In this document: one piece after another, positions 42,610 to 51,627 of the stretch | How the letters are laid out: every line of letters starts with the position of its first letter | How positions within the stretch are numbered: position 1 is the first letter of the stretch | NCBI GenBank assembly: GCA_025927475.1 | Contig: JAICLL010000011.1 | Location: 1 to 64,000, forward strand | Reading direction: 5' to 3' | DNA length: 64,000 nt | Origin: Pirellulales bacterium | Lineage (GTDB): Bacteria > Planctomycetota > Planctomycetia > Pirellulales > JAICIG01 | Made by a program: the position numbers and the translations under genes | The notes under the pieces: model-generated | What the model was told of the DNA's origin: nothing | What the model saw: only the letters and a program-made list of their open reading frames with translations | The model's database searches: none

Positions 42610-43509
42610 GTGAACATCGCCGTACTTTCGCCATCGCCCAGACCGCAACGTTCGCCCGAACAGCGATCGGCCCTCGATAAGCTGTTTACCCGCATCGGCG
42701 AAGTCTCGTCGCTGCCCACGGCCGCCGTGCGCATCGTCAACATCGCCAATGACGAGACCGCGGGCATCGGCGAGCTGTTGCAAGTGGTCGAGAGCGACCC
42801 TTCGCTGGCCGTGCGCGTGCTGCGCACCGTCAACTCAAGCTATCATTCGGTGCGGCAGCGCATCGGAAACCTGAAAACGGCCATTGCGCTGTTGGGGCTG
42901 AAGCAAGTGCGCAACCTGGCACTGACGGTCCATGTGTCGCGAATGTTCGTGGCGCCGGGCGACTACCGCACCTATCGCCGCGAGGCGCTCTGGCGGCACC
43001 TGGTGGCCGTGGCCTCCACCGCGCGCTTGATTGCCGAAGTCACCGATGCCGTTCCTCGCGATGAAGCTTATGTAGCGGGCTTGCTGCACGACATCGGACT
43101 GATTCTGCTCGATCAGCATTTGCGGAAACAGTTTAAGCACGTGCTCGACACGCTCGAGCGCGCCCCTTCGACGATCGACGCGGAACGCGCGGTGCTGACG
43201 TTCGACCATGCCGAACTGGGGCAGTTTGTCACCGAGCGTTGGAACCTGCCTCAGTCGGTATGCGTGGCGGCCGGCTTTCATCACGAGCCGGAACGTTACA
43301 GCGGCCCGCATCAAAACATGGTGAGCCTGGTGGCGGTGGCCAACTATCTGTGCACTCGCCAGGACATAACCTCACTGGGAGTGAACAAGCTGATCGCTCC
43401 GCCCGACAGCGTGTATCTGCAGTTGGGCATTCAAGCGCACGAAATGTCGGCCATCGCCGAGCGACTGGGCGAGACGCTGGCCGACGCCGCGCAAGCCGCC
43501 ACAATCTAA
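42610..43509 (+). CDS. HDOD domain protein
   Basis: The 299-residue protein is of the HDOD family, used in bacterial signalling. Marks are LPTAAVRIVNIANDETAGIG, VVESDPSLAVRVLRTVNSSY, IGNLKTAIALLGLKQVRNLA and the HD-like LLHDIGLILLDQHLRKQF with FDHAELGQFV and GFHHEPE. It keeps several histidines and aspartates of HD hydrolases, though HDOD proteins often lack enzyme activity. The start at 42610 is GTG. Confidence 0.88.
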   Translation: MNIAVLSPSPRPQRSPEQRSALDKLFTRIGEVSSLPTAAVRIVNIANDETAGIGELLQVVESDPSLAVRVLRTVNSSYHSVRQRIGNLKTAIALLGLKQVRNLALTVHVSRMFVAPGDYRTYRREALWRHLVAVASTARLIAEVTDAVPRDEAYVAGLLHDIGLILLDQHLRKQFKHVLDTLERAPSTIDAERAVLTFDHAELGQFVTERWNLPQSVCVAAGFHHEPERYSGPHQNMVSLVAVANYLCTRQDITSLGVNKLIAPPDSVYLQLGIQAHEMSAIAERLGETLADAAQAATI

Positions 43510-43510
43510 C

Positions 43511-43975
43511 TCAACGCGCGGGGCGCGGTTTCGCGAAAGGGTTATAGATCGTGCGAGGCACCGGCGCGGGGTCGCGCTGCCGGTAGTATTCATCGGCCAA
43601 CCGGCTCTGATAAGGATTCCAGTTCGGATTCTCGTTGACCAGCGGCGGAATCTCGGGAATGGGCGCCCATTGCATGCTCCACATCATCTGGCGCTCGTGC
43701 AACATTTGCGCTTGCATATCGCTGTTCATGCCGCCAGCACCGCCGCCGCCATAACCGCCCCCGCGACGCCCGCGCAGACTATAGCTGTACGGCTTCCAGG
43801 CGCCCTGCCAATGGCTGTAGCCGTAGCCCAGCCCGAAGTATTGATAGCGGTTGCCGAAGTTCGTGCCATAGGCGCCTCGGCTGCCGCTCGGCGCCGAACG
43901 AATTTGAGCCGACCGCGCGCTGGCCGCGCTGCTCACGAAGACCGCGAGAACCAAGGTAGCTGCTGCGAGTTTCAT
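43511..43975 (-). CDS. Small secreted protein, Gly/Tyr/Arg-rich
   Basis: The 154-residue protein starts with a signal peptide (KLAAATLVLAVFVSSAASA). The mature part is rich in Gly, Tyr and aromatic residues (NRYQYFGLGYGYSHWQGAWK) and has a Gly-rich run near residue 75. The C-terminal half contains WNPYQSRLADEYYRQRDPAP. GAGGTGA precedes the ATG at good spacing. It is convergent with the HDOD gene. No known domain; role unknown. Confidence 0.65.
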   Translation of the reverse strand: MKLAAATLVLAVFVSSAASARSAQIRSAPSGSRGAYGTNFGNRYQYFGLGYGYSHWQGAWKPYSYSLRGRRGGGYGGGGAGGMNSDMQAQMLHERQMMWSMQWAPIPEIPPLVNENPNWNPYQSRLADEYYRQRDPAPVPRTIYNPFAKPRPAR

Positions 43976-44287
43976 GCGTAATCACCTCGATGGTGGCGGA
44001 CCGTCTTTCAAGTTTTACACCGCTCTATGTGATTTGTTCCGCGGCCGACGCGGCGGAAGCCAAAAACGCCGCGGTTTTGCAATCCCGTCGATCGTAGTAT
44101 GACGTTTATGCCATTCGTTCGGGGGCATTTTACTGGTCTTTAAGCGGTTGTCTGCCAGCGTTGGCGATTGGCCTCAAAAACGCCTGAGTCGGGCCAGTCG
44201 CGCCCGTTAGTTGCCGTCTGGCTGCCAATGGCTTAAGATCAAGGTCTGCCTGTTACCGCTGCCCCACCCCTGCCCGAAACCGGAGCC
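43976..44287. other. Intergenic region between divergent genes
   Basis: About 310 bases between the secreted protein and the DUF1549/DUF1553 gene. It should hold two divergent promoters, but no consensus pair is convincing, and no other element is visible. Confidence 0.4.
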
Positions 44288-46789
44288 GTGCGTATGACGC
44301 GGCTGTCGCTCGCCTGCCTTCTCGCCGCCGCCGTTGCCCGAGGGGCCACGGCCGATGAGCCGCTCGACTATCGCGGCGACGTGCAGCCAATTTTGGCGAA
44401 GCACTGTTACGAATGTCACGGCCCGAAAAAGCAAGAATCGGGCTTGCGTCTCGACACGCTCGCGGCCGCCAAACAGGGTGGCTATACCGGCCCGGCGGTC
44501 GTGCCCGGCAATCTGGCGGAGAGCCTGCTCGTGGTGGCCGTCACCGGTGGCGGCGATATCACCCAGATGCCGGCCGATCGTCCGCCGCTAGCCGCCGACG
44601 AAATCGACCGCTTGCGCCGATGGATCGAGCAAGGAGCGGCGGGCAGCGACGATCCGGCAGCGATCGCCGACGCGCCGAAGCAAACCGCGCATTGGGCGTT
44701 TCAACCGCTTGCCCGACCGAGCTTGCCCGGCGTCTCTCAGCCCGATTGGGTGCGCAACGGCATCGATGCTTTCATCCTGGCGAGGCTCGATGCGGCGGGC
44801 CTCGCGCCCTCGATCGAAGCCGATCGCGCGACGCTCATTCGCCGGGTCTCGCTCGATCTGACGGGTTTGCCACCGGCCCCGCGGCAAGTGGCTGAGTTTC
44901 TGGCAGACGCGCGGCCCGACGCCTATGAGCGGTTGGTCGATCGGCTGCTCGCCTCGCCTCCTTACGGCGAGCGCTGGGGACGGCACTGGCTCGATGCCGC
45001 CCGTTATGCCGACTCCAACGGCTACACCATCGACGGCGGGCGGTCGATCTGGAAATATCGCGATTGGGTGATCGAAGCCCTCAACCGCGATCTGCCGTTC
45101 GATCAGTTTACCATCGAACAAATGGCCGGCGACATGCTGCCGCTGGCCACCACCGAGCAGATCATCGCCACGGGCTTTCACCGCAACACGCTGCGCAATG
45201 AAGAAGGCGGCACCGATCCTGAGCAGTTCCGCATCGAAAGCGTGGCCGACCGCGTGAACACCACGGCCGCCGTGTTTTTGGGCCTGACCATCGGCTGCGC
45301 CCGCTGTCACGATCACAAGTACGATCCGATCTCGCAGCGCGAGTATTACCAGTTTTTCGCATTCTTGAACAACGCCGACGAACCGACGCTGCCGGTGCCC
45401 ACGCAACAACAAGCCAAAGAACAGCCGGCCCTGTTGGCCGAGATCGCGCAGGTGAAAAAGCGGATCGGCGAGGTGGAATCGAACGCGGCCACGCGGCAGC
45501 AAGAGTGGGAGCGCAAGCTGGCGGCCAACGCCGAGCAGGCGGCCTCGCTGGCCGAGGCGGTGCGCCAGGCATTGGCCCTTGCCGCCGAACAGCGCTCCGA
45601 CGAGCAGAAGAAACTGCTGGCCGACGAGTTCAAGAAAGTCGATCCCGAGTTTGTGCCGCTGCTGGCGGTGCTCAAGGAATTGCAAGATCGCAAAAAGCAG
45701 CTTACCGCCCGGATCACCACCACGCTGGTGATGAAAGAGCGAGCGAAGCCCCGTGAAAGCTATATTCACGTTCGCGGCGACTTTTTGCGGCAGGGCGCTC
45801 CGGTGCAGCCGGGCGTGCCGAGCGTTTTGCCGGCCATCGAACACGCCGGCTCGGCCAACCGGCTCGATTTGGCCCGCTGGCTGGTCGCCCCGCAAAACCC
45901 GCTCACGCCGCGCGTCACCGTCAATCGCCTCTGGCAGCATCATTTTGGCCGCGGCATCGTCGAAACCGAGAATGACTTTGGCACGCAGGCCAATCCGCCT
46001 AGCCACCCCGAGTTGCTCGACTGGCTCGCTGGCCAGTTCATCGACCGCGGCTGGAGCATGAAGTCGCTGCATCGGTTGATCGTCACGTCGGCGACCTATC
46101 GGCAGTCGTCGGCCTGGCGTGCAGACGTTGCCGAGCGCGACCCAGCCGGCGCGTTGTTGGCCCGCATGCCGCGGCTGCGGCTCGACGCCGAGACGATTCG
46201 CGACGCTGCCTTGACCGCCAGTGGCCTGCTTTGCCGCGAGATCGGCGGGCCGGGCGTGTATCCCCCGCAGCCCGCCGGCATCTATCGCTTCACGCAGCAG
46301 GTGAAATACTGGAAAGAAAGCGCCGACGCCGATCGCTTTCGCCGCGGCCTTTATATTTATTTCTGGCGGTCCAGCCCCTATCCGTTCTTGATGACCTTTG
46401 ACGCGCCTGATGCCAACACTACCTGCACCCGCCGAGTGCGCTCTAACACGCCCTTGCAAGCGCTGACGCTGGCCAACGACCGCGTGTTTCTCGAGGCGGC
46501 ACAGGCGTTGGCCTGCCGCGCGCTGGCCGAAGCGCCTTCGGCCGCCGATGCCGAGCGAATTGCGTACGTGTTCAAGCTTTGTTTCGCGCGGGCGCCGGTC
46601 GAGAGCGAAGCGGCGCGGCTAGCCAAGTTGCTTACCGCCGCCCGGCAATCGTTCGCCGCGGCCGAGGCCGATGCCGAAGCGGTGGCGGGCAGTTTCCGAT
46701 CCGCCGAGGTCCCTGCTGCCGAAGCTGCCGCCTGGACCAGCGTGGCGCGAGTCGTACTGAATTTGGATGAATTTGTCACACGAGAGTAG
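44288..46789 (+). CDS. Planctomycete cytochrome c domain, DUF1549 and DUF1553 protein
   Basis: The 833-residue protein has a signal peptide (LSLACLLAAAVARGATA), then a planctomycete-type cytochrome c domain with haem motif CYECH in YRGDVQPILAKHCYECHGPK. DUF1549 follows (FILARLDAAGLAPSIEADRA and DLTGLPPAPRQVAEFLADA), a central coiled coil (residues about 390-460), and DUF1553 (PRVTVNRLWQHHFGRGIVET). These proteins are very numerous in planctomycetes, always linked to a DUF1501 protein, and are thought to work in polysaccharide processing or related export; the activity is unproven. The start is GTG at 44288 or ATG at 44294. Confidence 0.92.
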   Translation: MRMTRLSLACLLAAAVARGATADEPLDYRGDVQPILAKHCYECHGPKKQESGLRLDTLAAAKQGGYTGPAVVPGNLAESLLVVAVTGGGDITQMPADRPPLAADEIDRLRRWIEQGAAGSDDPAAIADAPKQTAHWAFQPLARPSLPGVSQPDWVRNGIDAFILARLDAAGLAPSIEADRATLIRRVSLDLTGLPPAPRQVAEFLADARPDAYERLVDRLLASPPYGERWGRHWLDAARYADSNGYTIDGGRSIWKYRDWVIEALNRDLPFDQFTIEQMAGDMLPLATTEQIIATGFHRNTLRNEEGGTDPEQFRIESVADRVNTTAAVFLGLTIGCARCHDHKYDPISQREYYQFFAFLNNADEPTLPVPTQQQAKEQPALLAEIAQVKKRIGEVESNAATRQQEWERKLAANAEQAASLAEAVRQALALAAEQRSDEQKKLLADEFKKVDPEFVPLLAVLKELQDRKKQLTARITTTLVMKERAKPRESYIHVRGDFLRQGAPVQPGVPSVLPAIEHAGSANRLDLARWLVAPQNPLTPRVTVNRLWQHHFGRGIVETENDFGTQANPPSHPELLDWLAGQFIDRGWSMKSLHRLIVTSATYRQSSAWRADVAERDPAGALLARMPRLRLDAETIRDAALTASGLLCREIGGPGVYPPQPAGIYRFTQQVKYWKESADADRFRRGLYIYFWRSSPYPFLMTFDAPDANTTCTRRVRSNTPLQALTLANDRVFLEAAQALACRALAEAPSAADAERIAYVFKLCFARAPVESEAARLAKLLTAARQSFAAAEADAEAVAGSFRSAEVPAAEAAAWTSVARVVLNLDEFVTRE

Positions 46790-46790
46790 G

Positions 46791-47351
46791 ATGGGCCGAG
46801 TGAAACGAGTCCCCATGATGGCTTTGAGTAAACGCATCTGCTTACCTTCCGCAATCGCCATCGGTGTCGCGATCGTCCTTGTCAGCAGCGCCCTTGCGCA
46901 CGAAGGCGACGAGTCAGACCGAAAACAAGACACCAACAACCAGAGAGCTCCTATGCCCGCGGTAAGAACTTTTCTGATGTTCGAAGGCAACGCCGAAAAA
47001 GCGATGAACTTCTATGTCTCGTTGTTCAAAGGCTCGAAAATCGTTCATGTCGAGCGGTATGGTCCGGGCCAACAAGGCGCCGAGGGCAGCATCAAAAAGG
47101 CCGACTTTACGCTGGCTGGCCATCAGATGAGCTGCATTGACAGCCCGGTGAAGCACGGTTTTACGTTTACTCCGTCGATTTCGCTGTTCGTCGACTGCAA
47201 TAGTGAGGCGGAACTCGAGAACGCCTACAAGCAATTGCTCGAAGGCGGCGAGGCGTTGATGCCGCTGGACAACTACGGCTTCAGCGCCAAATTCGGTTGG
47301 ATCAAAGACCGTTATGGAGTTTCGTGGCAACTCAATCTGCCAGACCGTTAG
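46791..47351 (+). CDS. Secreted VOC (PhnB-like) domain protein
   Basis: The 186-residue protein combines a signal peptide (ICLPSAIAIGVAIVLVSSAL, cleavage after ALA) with a PhnB-type vicinal-oxygen-chelate domain: MFEGNAEKAMNFYVSLFKGS, TLAGHQMSCIDSPVKHGFTF, FSAKFGWIKDRYGVSWQLN. PhnB-like proteins are usually cytoplasmic, so the export signal is notable. It begins 1 base after the DUF1553 gene stop and overlaps the frame region of the DUF1501 gene, so the three are one operon. A cytoplasmic form could also start at the ATG at 46953. Confidence 0.75.
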   Translation: MGRVKRVPMMALSKRICLPSAIAIGVAIVLVSSALAHEGDESDRKQDTNNQRAPMPAVRTFLMFEGNAEKAMNFYVSLFKGSKIVHVERYGPGQQGAEGSIKKADFTLAGHQMSCIDSPVKHGFTFTPSISLFVDCNSEAELENAYKQLLEGGEALMPLDNYGFSAKFGWIKDRYGVSWQLNLPDR

Positions 47352-47356
47352 GCAAC

Positions 47357-48817
47357 ATGTTCATTGTAAGAGACCAAGCGAACTGCCCGGCAAAAGCCGT
47401 GCTCCAGCAAACCCGCCGGCACTTCTTTCACGACTGCGCGGTCGGTCTGGGCTCGATCGCGCTGGCGGGCTTGCTGGGCGACCGGCCCGCCGAAGCCGCC
47501 GCCGCGCCGCCCAGCGGTCCGTTGGCCCCCAAGCCCGGCCATTTCGCCGCGCGGGCCAAGCACGTCATCTATCTGTTCATGGCTGGTGGGCCGAGCCAAC
47601 TGGAGCTGTTCGACTACAAGCCCAAGCTGCAAGCGCTCGACGGCCAGACCGTGCCCGAATCGTATGTCAAAAACAAGCGTTTCGCCTTCATCAAAGGCGA
47701 CGCCAAGCTGCTGGGCACGCGGCGCAAGTTCGCCCGGCACGGCGAGTGCGGCGCGGAGCTGAGCGAATTGCTGCCGGGCCTAGCGACCATTGCCGACGAC
47801 GTGGCGATTGTGCGCGGCATGGCCACTGACGTGTTCAACCACGGCCCGGCCAAGCTGTTTGCCAACACCGGCACGCCGCGGTTCGGCCTGCCCAGCATGG
47901 GCGCCTGGATCACCTACGGCATCGGCAGCCAGTCGCAAGACCTGCCGGGCTTTGTGGTGCTGCAATCGGGGCCGCGCGGGCCGCGCGGCGGCGCGCCGTT
48001 GTGGGGCAGCGGTTTTTTGCCCACCACCTATCAAGGCGTGCCGCTGTTGCAAGGGCCCGAGCCAATTCTGAACTTGTCGAGCCCCGCCGGCTTTGACGAG
48101 CAGCGGCAGCACGATTTCTTCGCTGCCGTAAAAGACCTGAATGGCCAGCGGCTCGATTCCGTGGGCGATCCGGAAATCGCCACCCGCATCGCCGCCTACG
48201 AAATGGCCTATCGCATGCAATCCAGCGCGCCCGAACTCATGGATTTATCGGGCGAAACCGCTCAAACCCTGGCCGCCTACGGTGCTCAGCCCGGCAAGTC
48301 CTCGTTCGCCAACAATTGCCTTTTGGCCCGCCGGCTGATCGAACGCGGTGTGCGCTTCGTGCAGCTTTATCACACCGACTGGGATCACCACGGCAACAAC
48401 GACACCCATTTGGGCAAGCCGCTGGAAGACCGCTGCCGCGAGACCGACGGGCCAGCGGCGGCGCTGGTCAAAGATCTCAAGCAGCGCGGCCTGCTCGACG
48501 AAACGTTGGTGATTTGGGGCGGTGAGTTTGGCCGCACGCCGATGGGCGAGCCGCGCGACCTGATCGGCCGCGACCACCACATCGACGGCTACACGCTCTG
48601 GCTGGCCGGCGGCGGCATCAAGGCCGGGCAGACGATCGGCCTCACCGACGAGTTGGGCTTTTACGCCGTCGAAGACCGCGTTCACGTTCACGACCTGCAA
48701 GCCACCATTTTACACCTGCTGGGTCTCGACCACACGCGGCTCACCTTCCGTTTTCAAGGCCGCAATTTCCGCCTCACCGACGTGGGCGGACAGGTAGTGA
48801 CGAAACTGCTGGCGTAA
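47357..48817 (+). CDS. DUF1501 domain-containing protein, Tat-exported
   Basis: The 486-residue protein belongs to DUF1501, distantly related to the alkaline phosphatase/sulfatase fold. The N-terminus has a twin-arginine type signal (TRRHFFHDCAVGLGSIALAG). Family marks are VIYLFMAGGPSQLELFDYKP, PSMGAWITYGIGSQSQDLPG, QLYHTDWDHHGNNDTHLGKP and VIWGGEFGRTPMGE with GRDHHIDGYTLWLAGGGIK. DUF1501 proteins always accompany DUF1549/DUF1553 proteins. The ATG at 47357 is favoured since it lies after the VOC stop. Confidence 0.92.
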   Translation: MFIVRDQANCPAKAVLQQTRRHFFHDCAVGLGSIALAGLLGDRPAEAAAAPPSGPLAPKPGHFAARAKHVIYLFMAGGPSQLELFDYKPKLQALDGQTVPESYVKNKRFAFIKGDAKLLGTRRKFARHGECGAELSELLPGLATIADDVAIVRGMATDVFNHGPAKLFANTGTPRFGLPSMGAWITYGIGSQSQDLPGFVVLQSGPRGPRGGAPLWGSGFLPTTYQGVPLLQGPEPILNLSSPAGFDEQRQHDFFAAVKDLNGQRLDSVGDPEIATRIAAYEMAYRMQSSAPELMDLSGETAQTLAAYGAQPGKSSFANNCLLARRLIERGVRFVQLYHTDWDHHGNNDTHLGKPLEDRCRETDGPAAALVKDLKQRGLLDETLVIWGGEFGRTPMGEPRDLIGRDHHIDGYTLWLAGGGIKAGQTIGLTDELGFYAVEDRVHVHDLQATILHLLGLDHTRLTFRFQGRNFRLTDVGGQVVTKLLA

Positions 48818-48838
48818 GGTGCGGCACATCTGTGGACC

Positions 48839-48912
48839 ACAGGTAGATGAGAATCGATTCCGGGCACCAACCATTTCACGCCCACACTGGCATCAACGAT
48901 GTAGAGGCTCAA
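48839..48912 (-). pseudogene. vapC: vapC remnant (5' end only)
   Basis: Starting with TTG at 48912, which overlaps the antitoxin stop, the frame encodes LSLYIVDASVGVKWLVPG, the typical N-terminus of a PIN-domain VapC toxin with the first catalytic aspartate. Family similarity ends after about 22 residues and the frame then runs into the 3' end of the DUF1501 gene. So the toxin has been deleted apart from its first codons. Confidence 0.7.
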
Positions 48913-49145
48913 CGGTCGCGGTCCTCACGTATCAGGTCGACGCTGTCGCTAAACGCCTGACCCGCCGCTGCCAATTCATCGCGAATGGCGTTGACCTTAG
49001 CCCATTGGGCCGCTCGCCAGACCTGAAGGGCCTCTTGTAGAATCTCTTTGGCTTCGATTTCGGCAGTTCGTCCGTGCGCGGCTGCACGCAGCCGCAGTTG
49101 CTCGATCGTGGTTTCTTCAATGTCTGAAATGACGAGTTGGCTCAT
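48909..49145 (-). CDS. vapB: VapB/FitA-like antitoxin (orphan)
   Basis: The 78-residue antitoxin begins SQLVISDIEETTIEQLRLRA and AAHGRTAEIEAKEILQEAL, the ribbon-helix-helix pattern of FitA/VapB proteins. Normally it neutralises a PIN-domain toxin encoded next to it, but only a short stump of vapC follows. It may persist by chance or as a DNA-binding protein acting on related loci elsewhere. Confidence 0.82.
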   Translation of the reverse strand: MSQLVISDIEETTIEQLRLRAAAHGRTAEIEAKEILQEALQVWRAAQWAKVNAIRDELAAAGQAFSDSVDLIREDRDR

Positions 49146-49391
49146 AATCGCCGTCTCTGCGCGGCCGTCTCTGCGCGTTTGCTGCCCTGCCGAATCCCGC
49201 ATTCAATCATACCGCGCCGTCCGCCGGAATGTTCCACACGCCGGAATGTTCCACACATCGAGTAAAAGGAACAACATGTCGGCGGCCTCCGCGCGAGTCC
49301 ACGTAAACAAATTCGTTGAGATTCAACATCGCCCGACAAAAACTGACCAGCGCGGTTTCAATCTGCGGGTCTGATTTGTCGGGCGTCGAGC

Positions 49392-49613
49392 TCAGCGGAG
49401 CGAAACGGTGCGCCCGCGCGATTCGGCATCGATGGCGATTTTGTCTTCGCGTGCCAACCAGCCCAAGGCCAGCATGACCAGATCTCGCGGGCAGCCCGAT
49501 TCCTTGACCAGCTTCGCCATGCTCAGTGGGCCTTTGTCCGAAAGCAAATGCCAAACAAGACCGGCCGTTTCACCAATTTGTTCCACGCCGCAGCTCATGA
49601 TTGCCGTCGCCAT
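49392..49613 (-). CDS. Small winged-helix protein (DUF2582-like)
   Basis: The 73-residue protein fits the small winged helix-turn-helix family DUF2582: IGETAGLVWHLLSDKGPLSM, AKLVKESGCPRDLVMLALGW, LAREDKIAID. GAGGAG-type sequence lies 8 bases before the ATG at 49613, which decides the start over the longer open frame. Such proteins may act as small regulators; no target is evident. Confidence 0.7.
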   Translation of the reverse strand: MATAIMSCGVEQIGETAGLVWHLLSDKGPLSMAKLVKESGCPRDLVMLALGWLAREDKIAIDAESRGRTVSLR

Positions 49614-49730
49614 TGCGAGTACTCCTCGGTTGATCCTTCCGGCAGGTCGAACGAAGCCGACCTTCCACACCCCCCGTCTCGGAAAGTATAGGGCACTTGC
49701 ACGGAAAATCTCAAGCAATCGCGCCGTTTT

Positions 49731-50591
49731 TTACGGCGCCAACGGAAAAACCTGCCCTGCCACATGGCCAAAGCCGGGCACCGCATGCTCGACTTCCAGA
49801 AAGGCCGCGTTTTCCGGGGCCGGCTTGTACACCTGGAAGGTCTTGAGAATGCCCAAAGTGGCGGCGCTTTCCAGCGGCCCGATGAATCGCACGTCGCGGT
49901 CGAGAAAGTGCGGCTGGCCGGCCCAGCGCTCCATCTGCGCGGCGTTGAGAAAGAAACATCCGGCATGGGGGTTCGCCGCGCAGTGAAAGCGAAGCGGCGC
50001 GTCGAGCCAAGTGGTCTCAAAACTTGGCGACTCGGCCGATTTGCGAAACGGCGCCGTCAATTGCGGGCGCAGGTCGCCATCGACATAGATCTTACGCCCC
50101 GCTGCGCCGCGCGGCTGCTCGTAGCGGTTGGGCTGCAAGACGAATTCATCGCCGCGCCAACGAGCAAACCAGGACAGCTTTTGAAAAAACCAGGCGTCGT
50201 GCAAAACGAGATCGTCTTCCAGATAGCAGTAGTAGTCGAATCGGCCCAGCGCGTCGCGCAGCAACGCATGGCACTCGAACCCTAGCAAAGTCGGGTCGGT
50301 CGGGCGCTGGTGCAGCTCAAAATTCCGCGGCGAATGAAGCTGATCGAGCAAATGGTGTTTTCCGTCGGTGCAGACGGCAACCTGCACTTCGTGGGCGGTC
50401 TGCTGATTCGCCCGCGTGGCGAGCCGCCGCTGCATGTCGAGCATCCGCTGCTCGGGGCCGAACACCTGGTGCAGGCCGGCCAGGCAGGCCGAGAGCGCCT
50501 GGATGCGGGCATCGGCTTCGTGCCGCGTCGAGCTGTATTGTCCACCCTCGGTGGGATGGAAGTAATGCGGAATCGTAAACAGCAGCTTCAT
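49731..50591 (-). CDS. Glycosyltransferase-like protein
   Basis: The 286-residue protein starts MKLLFTIPHYFHPTEGGQYS and has FDYYCYLEDDLVLHDAWFFQ, where the EDD within a hydrophobic strand resembles the metal-binding DxD site of GT-A glycosyltransferases. Later segments are WRGDEFVLQPNRYEQ and HAGCFFLNAAQMERWAGQPH. No membrane segment is seen. The acceptor and donor are unknown; it may modify surface glycans. It is divergent from the phosphatase gene. Confidence 0.6.
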   Translation of the reverse strand: MKLLFTIPHYFHPTEGGQYSSTRHEADARIQALSACLAGLHQVFGPEQRMLDMQRRLATRANQQTAHEVQVAVCTDGKHHLLDQLHSPRNFELHQRPTDPTLLGFECHALLRDALGRFDYYCYLEDDLVLHDAWFFQKLSWFARWRGDEFVLQPNRYEQPRGAAGRKIYVDGDLRPQLTAPFRKSAESPSFETTWLDAPLRFHCAANPHAGCFFLNAAQMERWAGQPHFLDRDVRFIGPLESAATLGILKTFQVYKPAPENAAFLEVEHAVPGFGHVAGQVFPLAP

Positions 50592-50690
50592 GATTCTTGC
50601 CCCGCCTACAGGCAACCGCTACAGTTCATAGGTTGCGGCGATCGCACTACTCTCTTCTCGCAGCGGTTTCTTCTGGCAGGGGTTGCTTCC

Positions 50691-51422
50691 GTGAATGTTC
50701 ACATTGCCGGTCGGGTCGTGATGGCCCTGGCGGTTCTGGGGTGGTTCTTCGGGTCGTCGGATTCATCGGCACGGGCGATGAATCTGTACTCCGTCACGAA
50801 GGGTGTCTACCGCGGCTCGACGCCCGAAACGGCGGCGGATTTCAATCGTCTCAAACAGATGGGCATTAAAACGGTGCTCAACCTGCGGCGGTTCGATCGC
50901 AATGCCATCGCGCGGGAAGCACAGGCGCTTTCCGCCCGCGGCATTCGGCATCTTCATATGCCGATCCGCTATTTTCCGCGCGGCGACGATTCGATCGATC
51001 GAGCCGTCGAGGTGCTGAGTGATTCGACGTTACACCCGGTCTATGTGCATTGCAAGCACGGCCACGACCGCTGCGGCACGGTCGTGGGGCTTTATAAGGT
51101 GCGGCATCATGGCTGGAGTGCCGAGGCGGCCTATCGCGACATGCGGCAATATGGATTCAATGAGCGGCTGGGTGGTCTGCGTCGGTATTACTGGGCGGCG
51201 TCGCGGCGGATGCCCGCGATGCGGCCTGCGAGTCCCGCGCCGCGAGGCCTCGAACGGGCGGTGGCTGGCGGCGTTCGTCAGCGGCCTGGGGGAGCAGTTC
51301 CGGCGAAGACAGCCGTGGCGAAGCCGGTAGACGCGAAGCCTGTGGCCGCCGTGCAAAAGAGGGAAATTGCCGAAGCCGCCTCCCCGCGAGCGGCGCCGCC
51401 CCAAGCCCCGGCGTCGCCATAG
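50691..51422 (+). CDS. Dual-specificity protein phosphatase-like, secreted or anchored
   Basis: The 243-residue protein has a short hydrophobic N-terminal segment (VMALAVLGWFFGSSDSSARA), then a cysteine-phosphatase domain with SVTKGVYRGSTPETAADFNR and the P-loop HCKHGHDRCG (Cys121, Arg127). This is the dual-specificity or tyrosine phosphatase type. The C-terminal 80 residues are Ala/Pro-rich and probably disordered. The GTG at 50691 with AGGGG upstream is used as start; ATG at 50721 is an alternative. It precedes a Ser/Thr kinase gene by about 200 bases, a suggestive pairing. Confidence 0.78.
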   Translation: MNVHIAGRVVMALAVLGWFFGSSDSSARAMNLYSVTKGVYRGSTPETAADFNRLKQMGIKTVLNLRRFDRNAIAREAQALSARGIRHLHMPIRYFPRGDDSIDRAVEVLSDSTLHPVYVHCKHGHDRCGTVVGLYKVRHHGWSAEAAYRDMRQYGFNERLGGLRRYYWAASRRMPAMRPASPAPRGLERAVAGGVRQRPGGAVPAKTAVAKPVDAKPVAAVQKREIAEAASPRAAPPQAPASP

Positions 51423-51431
51423 CGCTCTTTT

Positions 51432-51476
51432 GAACCGGCGGGCCGACGGGGACGCCCGCACCGCCACGCCCGGTTC
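51432..51476 (+). terminator. Possible terminator or repeat hairpin after the phosphatase gene
   Basis: GAACCGG (51432-51438) pairs with CCGGTTC (51470-51476) around a GC-rich interior that includes GGGACGCCCGCACC, a sequence resembling the inverted repeat at 42.5 kb. No T-run follows, so the terminator role is uncertain. Confidence 0.35.
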
Positions 51477-51535
51477 TCGGATGCAATAACTCCTTGCCTA
51501 CTTCACACTTTCGGTTGCTCGTGCTAAACTGAACA

Positions 51536-51558
51536 TCGTCGGGCCCTTGGGCCGACGA
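51536..51558 (+). other. Hairpin in the leader of the kinase gene
   Basis: TCGTCGGGCCC and GGGCCGACGA form a stem of 10 base pairs with one bulged G and a two-base loop, 70 bases before the kinase start. No T-run follows. It may stabilise or regulate the kinase message, or be part of a terminator for the gene before. Confidence 0.4.
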
Positions 51559-51627
51559 CAATTCTTAGCGTGCGCGTCTGGCATGGTGGCCTGAACCCCA
51601 AGCGGCCTCAACAAAACGCGGAACCGC

